64,000 nt of DNA from Anaerolineae bacterium. GTDB taxonomy: Bacteria > Chloroflexota > Anaerolineae > Aggregatilineales > Phototrophicaceae. A program made the position numbers and the translations under genes. Positions within the stretch are counted from its first letter, which is position 1, and each line of letters begins with the position of its first letter. The notes beneath the pieces are model-generated. The model made no database searches and was not told the origin of the DNA. It was given only the letters and a program-made list of their open reading frames with translations. The stretch covers positions 1 through 64,000 of the forward strand of contig JAFLCG010000018.1 of assembly GCA_017303635.1 (NCBI GenBank). The letters run 5' to 3'. Positions 17,711-24,812 of this stretch are shown here, piece by piece.

Positions 17711-18712
17711 TTACAGGTCTAATTCCAGCGCTGGCTGGTTTGGCTCCTCCATCGCCAGCAAACCAGTACGTTCGGCTGGTGTCATCTGCCACAGCACTTC
17801 AGCCAACGCTTTCAACTGCTCCAGATCGCCTTTCATGGCTATCCCCAGCACTTGTGCCAATCGCTCAGCTTCCTCATGAGTCAGGCCATTCAGTAGCGGA
17901 CGGAACTGGATGGTGATAGTTTCCTCATCCCCGTCATCAGTTGGGATGGCATAGGGTCGGTAGAAACCCAGACTCGTGGTAGCTCCACTGGTGCGGCGCA
18001 GGCCACACCAGATCGGCCACTCGCGCTCGTCTTGGTCGATTGTCCAGCCATGCGGTTCGTCCTCGGTAATTGCAATCTGCACTTGCCTTACAGCCGCTAA
18101 CTGGTCATAGCGTTCTTCCCACTCTGGTCCGACATACCGATCCATGAGATCAGTCATCTGGTCTTCAGTCGCCCGGTGCAGCATCTCGATATGGTCGACT
18201 TTGCGATTGCGGCTGAAGAAAAGCGGCACCCGACAGCCGTGTTCCTCGTTGTAGACCGTACCCGGCAAGACAACGTGGACGTGGGGATTGTGCAAGCCGG
18301 GTGATTCAGGATCATCGGTCAAACGGTGGTGAAGCACGCCTGACCACTCCACCCCGGTATCCAGTCCCCGCCGGTCGAAGAAGTCCTCGATAACTCCCTC
18401 GGTTAGCTCCCAGACAAAAGCTTCTCGGTCTTCAGGCGCGACCATCGCTATCAGGTCGGGATTCGGGTTGATGACCAGACTGAAGGCCAGCACATGCTCA
18501 CTCTTCATGTCATCGCATCGCGCAGCAATGTCCGCCACCGACCCGCCCATGCCGTGATCGTGCCAGCGATCCTTCCCAGCTGCATAACGGGCGGCCTCGT
18601 CTCGGCTTTCTCGATAGGTCAGGTAGCGCAGCAAATTCCTGGATTGCTTCGCGCCATCGGCAGATGGCTTTTTGTACTGCACGTTGGCCACACACATCTG
18701 CTTGCGATCCAT
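17711..18712 (-). CDS. HUH relaxase-like mobilisation protein
   Basis: 333 residues. The metal-binding histidine motif is clear: HNPHVHVVLPG, with His 141, 144 and 146, preceded by HH at 128-129. The N-terminus has tyrosines in RYLTYRESRDEAARY (about 29-43), candidates for the nicking residue. This arrangement fits relaxase/MobA-VirD2-like nucleases that nick oriT and lead the strand into a recipient. It is short for a relaxase and lacks a fused helicase. GGAAGGA lies 10 nt before the ATG, inside the end of the ribbon-helix-helix gene. That gene, 4 bp upstream, is the usual accessory partner. Confidence 0.72.
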   Translation of the reverse strand: MDRKQMCVANVQYKKPSADGAKQSRNLLRYLTYRESRDEAARYAAGKDRWHDHGMGGSVADIAARCDDMKSEHVLAFSLVINPNPDLIAMVAPEDREAFVWELTEGVIEDFFDRRGLDTGVEWSGVLHHRLTDDPESPGLHNPHVHVVLPGTVYNEEHGCRVPLFFSRNRKVDHIEMLHRATEDQMTDLMDRYVGPEWEERYDQLAAVRQVQIAITEDEPHGWTIDQDEREWPIWCGLRRTSGATTSLGFYRPYAIPTDDGDEETITIQFRPLLNGLTHEEAERLAQVLGIAMKGDLEQLKALAEVLWQMTPAERTGLLAMEEPNQPALELDL

Positions 18713-18716
18713 GCCG

Positions 18717-19025
18717 TTACTGTCCTTCCCGGCGACGGCGGAGGTTGTTCACGAAATCGGTGAACTGTTGGGTCAGCCCATCCAGTTTCGCTTCGATCCC
18801 ATCTACCTTGCGCTCGATGCCTTTGGCGATGGCTCGACGTGATCCGGGTAAGTCGTCTTGGGAGGCCAGGTAGTAGTTGACGGCATCGCGCAGCAGGTCA
18901 TTCTTGCTGACGAAGTGACCGGCACGGGCGCGAAGGTTGCGGAGTTCGTCGAGACGGCGCATCTGTTCGGGCGTCAGGTTGACGGTCATGCGCTCGCTAT
19001 AGGCGTTGGATGTGCGTCGTTTCAT
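18717..19025 (-). CDS. Ribbon-helix-helix protein, likely relaxosome accessory
   Basis: 102 residues. The N-terminus MKRRTSNAYSERMTVNLTPE and following RRLDELRNLRARAGHFVSKN have the basic strand plus two helices of a ribbon-helix-helix (MobC/CopG-like) domain. The C-terminus (KGIERKVDGIEAKLDGLTQQ) is heptad-like and probably a coiled coil for oligomerisation. It overlaps the preceding HU-like gene by 4 nt (ATGA) and is 4 bp from the relaxase gene, so translation of the three is likely coupled. Probably binds DNA at oriT or represses its own operon. Confidence 0.7.
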   Translation of the reverse strand: MKRRTSNAYSERMTVNLTPEQMRRLDELRNLRARAGHFVSKNDLLRDAVNYYLASQDDLPGSRRAIAKGIERKVDGIEAKLDGLTQQFTDFVNNLRRRREGQ

Positions 19026-19312
19026 TCAGCATGTCCATTTCCCATCTCGAGGATGGCGCGCTTCAAACGGGCAGTGGGTCGGAAGCGCAGATACAGGCGT
19101 TTGAGTTGCCGCCGTCCGACAACGCCAGCGGCCTGCATCTGCTGTACTTCCACGACCAGTTTGCCCAGGTCGCCCAGGGTGATGATGCCCTCAGGTTGAG
19201 CGAGAGCAGCCAGCCAGAGTTCATGCTGGACAGCCAGCACTTCGGCGATATCGCGCCGCTTGAGGCGCGGCAGCCGCCTGGCAATCTCGCGGACGAGTTG
19301 ACGGTGAGTCAT
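19022..19312 (-). CDS. HU/IHF-like DNA-binding protein
   Basis: 96 residues. The start THRQLVREIARRLPRLKRRD followed by VLAVQHELWLAAL resembles the helical part of HU-family proteins. GIITLGDLGKLVVEVQQM and the basic RRQLKRLYLRFRPTARLKRA fit the strand/arm part and the typical FRPxxxLK end. Likely bends DNA in replication or mobilisation of the element. GAAGGAGG lies 9 nt before the ATG. The stretch just upstream is the eight-hairpin array, which could therefore be in its leader. Confidence 0.6.
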   Translation of the reverse strand: MTHRQLVREIARRLPRLKRRDIAEVLAVQHELWLAALAQPEGIITLGDLGKLVVEVQQMQAAGVVGRRQLKRLYLRFRPTARLKRAILEMGNGHAE

Positions 19313-19353
19313 GGGCGTAAGCCTCCTTCGTGTGACTGGTGCATGCGTTCTTC

Positions 19354-19605
19354 GCGCCCCGGACCGGGGTGCGGCCAGTGGATGCGGTGAGCCGCATCCA
19401 CTGGCGCGGCGGGTGCCTCACACCGCCGCCTCGGTGCCAGCGCCACAGGCCGCTGCACCGCAGCCCTCCGGCGCATGAGGAGCCAGCGATTTAGCTGGCT
19501 TGCGCGGGGGTGGGATGATGTAGTCATCCAGAGTGAGGGTGTTCCACCCCACCCCCGCGCGTGGTTGCCGCGCCCCAACGCGGCAACCGGGCGGCACTGC
19601 CGCCC
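19354..19605. other. Array of eight consecutive hairpins (316-bp gene-free gap)
   Basis: Within 252 bp eight inverted repeats follow one another almost without gap: 19354-19372 (8 bp with one G-T, loop GAC), 19374-19405 (14 bp perfect, loop TGAG), 19406-19429 (10 bp, one bulge), 19432-19460 (10 bp, one bulge), 19481-19500 (7 bp, extended by GCGCA/TGCGC), 19502-19560 (13 bp perfect, with an inner GGATGA/TCATCC), 19563-19588 (10 bp perfect, loop CCCCAA) and 19589-19605 (7 bp, loop ACT). Stem sequences differ, so they are not copies of each other. The gap has no plausible coding frame. Candidate origin (oriV, oriT or single-strand origin) or structured RNA. Confidence 0.75.
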
Positions 19606-19628
19606 TTCTGCATTGCATGTGTCGGACA

Positions 19629-20018
19629 TCACCACCCCCGATCCTGTATGCGCTTCGACCGGCGCTGACTCTCGTTGTCTGCCATGCCAGTAGCTCCTGC
19701 GGGAGCAACTATGGTTGGTAACGTCTGCACTGTCGGACGGGCGGCTAACTCATGCAGGTAACTCTCTAACCAGGCAGGCATGTCGGACAAGGCTTGTCGT
19801 ATCCAGGCGGTGTCATGCTGCAACACGCTCAGTTCCGGGATACTCAGGCGTTTGGCGGGCTTCATCCCCAGCCCCAATCGCTCCCGGATTAGGTCGCGCA
19901 GCGCCTCACTGCGCTCCCCCTCAGTGCAGCCTTCCCACCAATCCAGGATGTCAGCGTCGCTATCGTGGTAGGCTTTGAACGAGATCATCTTGTAACCGCG
20001 TCTCGGCTTCTTCGGCAT
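19629..20018 (-). CDS. ParR/StbB-like partition adaptor (putative)
   Basis: 129 residues. MISFKAYHDSDADILDWWEG followed by RSEALRDLIRERLGL looks like the strand and two helices of a ribbon-helix-helix domain as in ParR/StbB adaptors; the rest is helical and ends in a basic tail (SQRRSKRIQDRGW). It lies 80 bp downstream of the ParM-like actin on the same strand, the standard parM-parR order. In such systems ParR binds a centromere and captures ParM filaments. A strong GGAAGGAGGGAA precedes the ATG. Two copies of GTCGGAC lie inside the gene, one just after the stop and two upstream. The assignment rests on pattern and context. Confidence 0.55.
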   Translation of the reverse strand: MPKKPRRGYKMISFKAYHDSDADILDWWEGCTEGERSEALRDLIRERLGLGMKPAKRLSIPELSVLQHDTAWIRQALSDMPAWLESYLHELAARPTVQTLPTIVAPAGATGMADNESQRRSKRIQDRGW

Positions 20019-20042
20019 GCTTCCCTCCTTCCCTCAAGAAAC

Positions 20043-20078
20043 TGGTCGGACGTGTCAGGACAAATGGTCGGACGTGTC
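20043..20078. repeat. Direct repeat TGGTCGGACGTGTC x2, candidate ParR site
   Basis: The 14-mer is repeated exactly at 20043-20056 and 20065-20078 with a 22-bp period (two helical turns), between parM and the parR-like gene. The core GTCGGAC also occurs at 19621, 19732 and 19782. Spacing and place fit a DNA-binding site for the adjacent ribbon-helix-helix adaptor. Confidence 0.5.
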
Positions 20079-20097
20079 CAACCCGGCTGCCGCAGCT

Positions 20098-21174
20098 TCA
20101 CTTGCTCCTCCCCATGAAGTTGGCGTAGTACAGGTAGCCACGAGCGTTTGCCATCTGCGCCTGCGGCACCAGTTTGGTCTGCGGATAGGCTCGATAGACT
20201 TCCTCATAAACCAACTCGGCTCCGCCGCCGGACAGGTAGATGACATCGACAGTGGTGCCACGCTGCCACTTCTCGCTCATCAGGTTCAGGGTCGCACTGC
20301 GGAGTGGCTGTAGTGCTTCCTCGACCTCGCTCCGATAGTCGATGGTTTTGCCATGCGCGGTGAACATGCCCGTCTTGAGGACGCTTTCGACGATCTTGTG
20401 GGGGATCTTCTCGCGGTAGTCGCGCTCCAGCATGGCGGCAATGCGCTCCTGCGCCGTGTAGACCCCACTCTCGACCGAACCGCTTTCGGCATCCACGTAG
20501 TCGCCGTCGTCATCCAGCACCAGATCGACGGTGTACGTCCCGACATCGCAAACCCCGGTTCGCATCCAGGTGTGATAGACATTGATCTCACCAGCGGGGG
20601 TTAGCATCATGGCATAGGCACTGCCATAAGGCTGTGGCATGACCATGACCTCAGTGATGTTCACCACGAAGTCCGCCGCATCGGTCTGGATGCGATGCTG
20701 CCCGACCAGCCCGGCTTTGAACTCCCCGGCATCGCGCATGTAATCCACCGGGAGACCGCTGGCGAGCCGCAAATGCACGACATCCCCATTGCCTACACTG
20801 GCTCCCAGTAGCTTGCCCAGCGCCGCCTTCGCCAACCGCAGCCGGAAGGCATTGCCCATCGTGGCTTCGTTCGCTGTGCGTCCCCGCAACCGCAGAATTT
20901 CGCCCGCCGGGAGTTGATTGAGCGCCAGATCGCCCACGAACCAGTGACCCTCCTCATCGATCAGTTGATCTCCCGGATAGCGGCTCGCCAGCGTCTCGGC
21001 CTGGAACTTGATCTCGCGGGCATGACCCGACACCGATGGAAAGCTGATCTCGCTGGTATCCGTCACAGCCTTGACTACGCCGTAGCCCACATCTAATCCC
21101 ACAGTCAGCACATTCATGGACGGCATGCCGCCTCCGCTTGCCATCCCCACTACACCTGTCTTCCGCTTGTTCAT
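20098..21174 (-). CDS. parM: ParM/StbA-like actin family plasmid segregation ATPase
   Basis: 358 residues from the chosen start. Actin-fold motifs are visible: phosphate-1 GLDVGYGVVKAV (about 26-37), phosphate-2 VGTYTVDLVLD, and adenosine motif YLSGGGAELV. Length and motif spacing fit ParM/Alp-type actins that form filaments pushing plasmid copies apart. The frame is open 18 codons further upstream, but the ATG at 21174 is preceded by GGAAAGGAG at 7 nt spacing and is chosen. Its 5' leader contains a hairpin with outer stem CGAGCCA/TGGCTCG that recurs at 40.2 kb. It heads the minus-strand run parM, parR-like, HU-like, RHH, relaxase, primase. Confidence 0.8.
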   Translation of the reverse strand: MNKRKTGVVGMASGGGMPSMNVLTVGLDVGYGVVKAVTDTSEISFPSVSGHAREIKFQAETLASRYPGDQLIDEEGHWFVGDLALNQLPAGEILRLRGRTANEATMGNAFRLRLAKAALGKLLGASVGNGDVVHLRLASGLPVDYMRDAGEFKAGLVGQHRIQTDAADFVVNITEVMVMPQPYGSAYAMMLTPAGEINVYHTWMRTGVCDVGTYTVDLVLDDDGDYVDAESGSVESGVYTAQERIAAMLERDYREKIPHKIVESVLKTGMFTAHGKTIDYRSEVEEALQPLRSATLNLMSEKWQRGTTVDVIYLSGGGAELVYEEVYRAYPQTKLVPQAQMANARGYLYYANFMGRSK

Positions 21175-21250
21175 CTCACTGCTCCTTTCCTGAGCAACAC
21201 AAAATCGAGCCAGGGACACCCGCCTCAAGAACGGGGTTTGGCTCGTTTAC
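21175..21250 (-). promoter_or_regulatory. Structured 5' leader of parM (leader A)
   Basis: Outer stem CGAGCCA (21206-21212) with TGGCTCG (21239-21245) encloses an inner stem ACCC/GGGT; then follow a TTTTGTGTT stretch, the ribosome-binding site and the parM ATG. The element at 40150-40235 has the same order and outer stem but a different, still paired, inner stem (ATCGCG/CGCGAT). That pattern of covariation suggests an RNA structure controlling translation, or a protein-binding site. Confidence 0.55.
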
Positions 21251-21485
21251 GACCTCGGTTGTCTATTTCAGACTTGGGGAGATACCGCTCGACGGCGCGG
21301 GCTACCTCGGCCAGATCGAACGGTGCGGCTGCCGTAACCTGTTGGTCATTTACAACTCCACCAGTGGATGTGCAACTCTTTATTCCTTCCGGCACAATCA
21401 CAATCCGGCCAGTAGCTGTTCCGCGAGTGAACCTCTGCCAAGACTGCGGTCGCAGACGAGATGACTGCAATGCGAAGCGCCTCAC
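21225..21485 (-). CDS. Small hypothetical protein (doubtful)
   Basis: 86 residues from a GTG, with no clear ribosome-binding site. The C-terminal half (DLAEVARAVERYLP) is helical and the end (NRGRKRAKPRS) strongly basic, so a small DNA-binding protein is conceivable. Its last codons overlap the hairpin leader of parM. I do not recognise it, and it may be a chance frame. Confidence 0.25.
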   Translation of the reverse strand: MRRFALQSSRLRPQSWQRFTRGTATGRIVIVPEGIKSCTSTGGVVNDQQVTAAAPFDLAEVARAVERYLPKSEIDNRGRKRAKPRS

Positions 21486-21799
21486 TTATGGTGCCATGGT
21501 TGACTGGCTTTCGTTGGACAAAATCCTATATCGGCTTGCGATCTTGGAGGGACTGTGATTACACAATAGCAAAGTCAGATGGCAACCATATTGAAATATT
21601 CCATCCCAGGCAGGGGAATATTCAGAGGCATAACATCAGGCTTTAACAGATCAGGAAATTACAGCAATTCAAGGGGACTGCTGACATATCAAAACCGAGG
21701 GAGTTCATACACTGATTCAGGTTACATCTGACTACCCATCATTCATCGATGGGCGATCAACAACAATGGGTAGTCAGACAAAACAATTATGACAATCTG
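21486..21799. other. 314-bp gap with a perfect 13-bp inverted repeat
   Basis: No gene seen. TCTGACTACCCAT (21727-21739) and ATGGGTAGTCAGA (21766-21778) pair perfectly around a 26-nt loop, 22 bp after the pPIWI-RE stop. Inside, CCCATC/GATGGG offers a competing 6-bp stem, so two alternative hairpins are possible. No T-run follows on the minus strand, so it is not a standard terminator; it may be a 3'-end stabiliser or a binding site at the edge of the defence island. Confidence 0.55.
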
Positions 21800-24748
21800 C
21801 TAATCCTCTGCATTGATGATGCACAACTGATCTTCGATCAACTTCTCGCCAATATGCATGGGATAGGTGAGGACAATATCCCCCATTGTGAAACCGGGGG
21901 AAATTCGCAAATGATGTAGACAGCGACATAACTGGGTCTGGCGTTCGTGGCTTTGGAAATCAGGGCGAACGAAAAACGGTACCATTTCGACCAATTGTGC
22001 ATGTTTGTAGGGGATGTCATCGTCGGAGTTCTTGACATCCAGCTTGAACGACTTGCGATTACCTTTGTGGTCTTGCCCGGCCTTCCGCTGCATCTCGGAT
22101 AGACCAGCGACCGAAAAGTAATGGAAGAGATTTCCAGACTGCGTATCAATGTAGCCAGTCAAATGGGGGATGTCGCGCATATCCTCCTCAGAAGCAAAGT
22201 TATCAGCGGAAATGTACTGCGGTGTTTCCTGATCCATACGCAGGCGCACTACGCCTAACAGGTTTTCGAGCTTATCGGCAGAACGCGGATAGACTTCAAA
22301 ACGTGTGAAACGAAGTTCGTCAGGTGATTGGAATAGCTCCTCGTTCTTGAGCTGAGTCCATCCAGCTTTCTTCTCGTCATCCTTAGCCGCGTTCCGCCAT
22401 TTTTCCGCTTGAATCACGGCAAGAGTCGGGCGATCAAATGGCTGGGTAAGGACATGCCTGGCAAATTCCCGCAGATTTTCTGGATACAGATTGAGATAGA
22501 TGGGTGTCTTTCCGTGGCTGATGGGTACTCGTGCCTCGGAGAGCTTTTGCCCAACCTGATAGGCTGCTTCTTCATAGGTGAGCCACCTCTGCCCATCAGG
22601 TAACATTACCTGAACAGCACTATCAGCTCGCAGCCGTACTGCCACCGCATAATGGAAGTCAGGCTTGTAAACCTGAAGGCGACAGAGGGCGATCACATCC
22701 AGTCGTGCCGCGATTTGCAAGTCTAAACCGGCGGCATTTGCATAGATTTCGGCAGGTGTCGCGTATAGAATGCCTTGTTGACGCAGGATCAGATCAAGGC
22801 TGGCGTTTCGAATTCGACCTTCAGATGCACCGGATAGTTCATCGGACTGCTTACGAAGTCCCCCATACCTGAAGTGACCAATCAAAAACTGCGAACCAAT
22901 TCCTTCCCGATTGCAGGCATCGCGTACCGACCCCTTGATCGACAAAGTAGGATCGAGGCTTCTCCGTTTGGCGGACGCTTTTTCATCCCCGGCTTCATTG
23001 CCATCTTCTACATCATCATCGGCATCAAGCTGCATCCCAGCAGAGTCGATCAACACCATGCGTCGTGCGTTGGGTTGCCACTCAATCGTGCGTAAGAAGT
23101 CTCGCCATAGACCTCGTTTCGCCTCGAAGCTGTTGTTGATCTGCCTTTTCCATTTCGTGAAATAATGATCAGGTCGATTTGTATCGTACTTCAACTGTGG
23201 GTCGAGTCCGTTGCTATCCAGTGGCGCACTCAACAGTGGAGAGATTGGCACGGGTGTAATTGTGACCAGTGGCGACTCGTCCTCATTCGCGCTGAGCAGC
23301 ACCTCTCGTAAAATCGGTAGAACGTTCGCCACAAAATCAGGTGTGCGGTGTAATACGGCGATATGCAAATGCTCATAGTTATTATGGTGGAGCGATCGCC
23401 TCAATGACGCCAACCATGCAGCGTGCTTCTTTCCCGCTTTGTCACTCTTCGCCATGTCTGTATAGTCGTACAAGGCGTAGCTCCTGGGAGTCTGGTGGTC
23501 ATCAATGGACAATGGGGTATCCACTCGCAGCCAGCCATTCAACAGGGTTAACACACCGCGCAGGATACTGCTTCGTTCGTACAAAGTCATACCAGTCGGT
23601 ATGCGATGTTTATGTCCGCGTTTATCCGTGCCGAACTTGTAACCCTCGGCGTAAACGATGCGGTATTCATCCTCTGATGCCTGAGAGTGACTGTCAAACT
23701 GAGCGTAAGGGAACGGATCCTGGATGATGACTGCAGGGGGCAGAAGCTGACGAATGGCATAGGTGTTCAATAAATTACCAATGCCGTTCTTCCAGTGCCA
23801 ACTGTCGCTTTTGCGCTCAACCGGCAAACGGATGAGCGTCGTGTCGTGATCCCACCCACTGCCGTTGAACTGTTCGCGGTTGTTGCCTACCAGGATAGAT
23901 ATATCGCGCCCCCAGTTCCAATAGCGCAGCGGTTCGGTGACATAGCGTTGAATGCTCAAATGTGCAAAAATCCAGGGGAGTAACTGTCCCTGCTGATTGA
24001 GCCGCCCGGACTGCGTTTCCACATTGAAATCCAGGCGGTAACTGTAATAGTCTCCACTATGGAGAATAGGTTGACTAACCAGATGCACGCCGTTCTTGTC
24101 GCCGTTATGTGCTCGCCTCCAGGTGATCTCAATCTCCTCTCCACCCGTGATCTGTACGACCATCTGTTGCCCATGTAGCAGGCGTGTGATCAAAGAGGGT
24201 AGGGCCGCATAAGCCATCCCATCATCGCGCTTGAGATCACTCAGGTAGGCGGCAGGTGTGATAGGGGCGTTCCAGCCGTATTCAGGTTGCCCCATCACTG
24301 CCGTCAGCAACTTCTCCCAATGAGGTTTGCCATCGCCTTCCAAAATCGCTTGGACTTTGTTGTCTGATCTTCCCCACAGTTCCAACCATAGCTTGATTAA
24401 TGCTTGCAAGTCTTCGTGCCTGGGAAAGTCCTGCGGGATACTGTTGGCATAGTGTGTGAAGGTCGCCATGCGCCCACCGACGTGCTTGTAGTCGTTAAAT
24501 CCTTCAAAGGCATGGATTAGACTGGGTGCAAGCGCCATGATGGCTGAACTCAGTTGACGCCAGGGTAAATACGCCTTTTCCCCATGATGACGGTGCTGAT
24601 AGATGTCTTTGAACGGGCCCAGAAAATCTTGGAGCGCCGTGCGATAGGGGAATTCCAGCACCGAGATGCGAATGGGCGTATCGGTAGGGATGTGCAGGTT
24701 AAAGCGCGTGAGTAGAATGCGATCCGGTGAGGGAGTTCTGGTTGCCAT
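21800..24748 (-). CDS. pPIWI-RE family protein (prokaryotic PIWI-like, RNase H fold)
   Basis: 982 residues, the usual size for pPIWI-RE proteins. The N-terminal part (about 1-400) fits the family-specific module; the C-terminal half holds the RNase H/PIWI fold, beginning near residue 565 with MVLIDSAGMQLDADDD and continuing through RNASLDLILRQQGILYATPA, IAARLDVIALCRLQVYKPDF and the end PYKHAQLVEMVPFFVRPDF. The family is named for conserved Arg and Glu residues in place of the standard catalytic set and is predicted to bind guide and target nucleic acid; mechanism is not known to me. It is the last gene of the cassette REase, DinG-like helicase, pPIWI-RE, 64 bp after the helicase gene. Identification rests on sequence feel plus this exact three-gene context. 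Confidence 0.78.
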   Translation of the reverse strand: MATRTPSPDRILLTRFNLHIPTDTPIRISVLEFPYRTALQDFLGPFKDIYQHRHHGEKAYLPWRQLSSAIMALAPSLIHAFEGFNDYKHVGGRMATFTHYANSIPQDFPRHEDLQALIKLWLELWGRSDNKVQAILEGDGKPHWEKLLTAVMGQPEYGWNAPITPAAYLSDLKRDDGMAYAALPSLITRLLHGQQMVVQITGGEEIEITWRRAHNGDKNGVHLVSQPILHSGDYYSYRLDFNVETQSGRLNQQGQLLPWIFAHLSIQRYVTEPLRYWNWGRDISILVGNNREQFNGSGWDHDTTLIRLPVERKSDSWHWKNGIGNLLNTYAIRQLLPPAVIIQDPFPYAQFDSHSQASEDEYRIVYAEGYKFGTDKRGHKHRIPTGMTLYERSSILRGVLTLLNGWLRVDTPLSIDDHQTPRSYALYDYTDMAKSDKAGKKHAAWLASLRRSLHHNNYEHLHIAVLHRTPDFVANVLPILREVLLSANEDESPLVTITPVPISPLLSAPLDSNGLDPQLKYDTNRPDHYFTKWKRQINNSFEAKRGLWRDFLRTIEWQPNARRMVLIDSAGMQLDADDDVEDGNEAGDEKASAKRRSLDPTLSIKGSVRDACNREGIGSQFLIGHFRYGGLRKQSDELSGASEGRIRNASLDLILRQQGILYATPAEIYANAAGLDLQIAARLDVIALCRLQVYKPDFHYAVAVRLRADSAVQVMLPDGQRWLTYEEAAYQVGQKLSEARVPISHGKTPIYLNLYPENLREFARHVLTQPFDRPTLAVIQAEKWRNAAKDDEKKAGWTQLKNEELFQSPDELRFTRFEVYPRSADKLENLLGVVRLRMDQETPQYISADNFASEEDMRDIPHLTGYIDTQSGNLFHYFSVAGLSEMQRKAGQDHKGNRKSFKLDVKNSDDDIPYKHAQLVEMVPFFVRPDFQSHERQTQLCRCLHHLRISPGFTMGDIVLTYPMHIGEKLIEDQLCIINAED

Positions 24749-24812
24749 GTCTCGATCTCCTGGTTACTTTGTTGTTGTGCGAAATGGTTGAGCGTCGTTA
24801 CTCGACGTGGAG

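Noticed and set aside
19221..19635. Short minus-strand open frames across the hairpin array
   Set aside because: Their products are Arg/Pro/Ala-rich shadows of GC-rich stems; none has a start with a ribosome-binding site, and they overlap each other.
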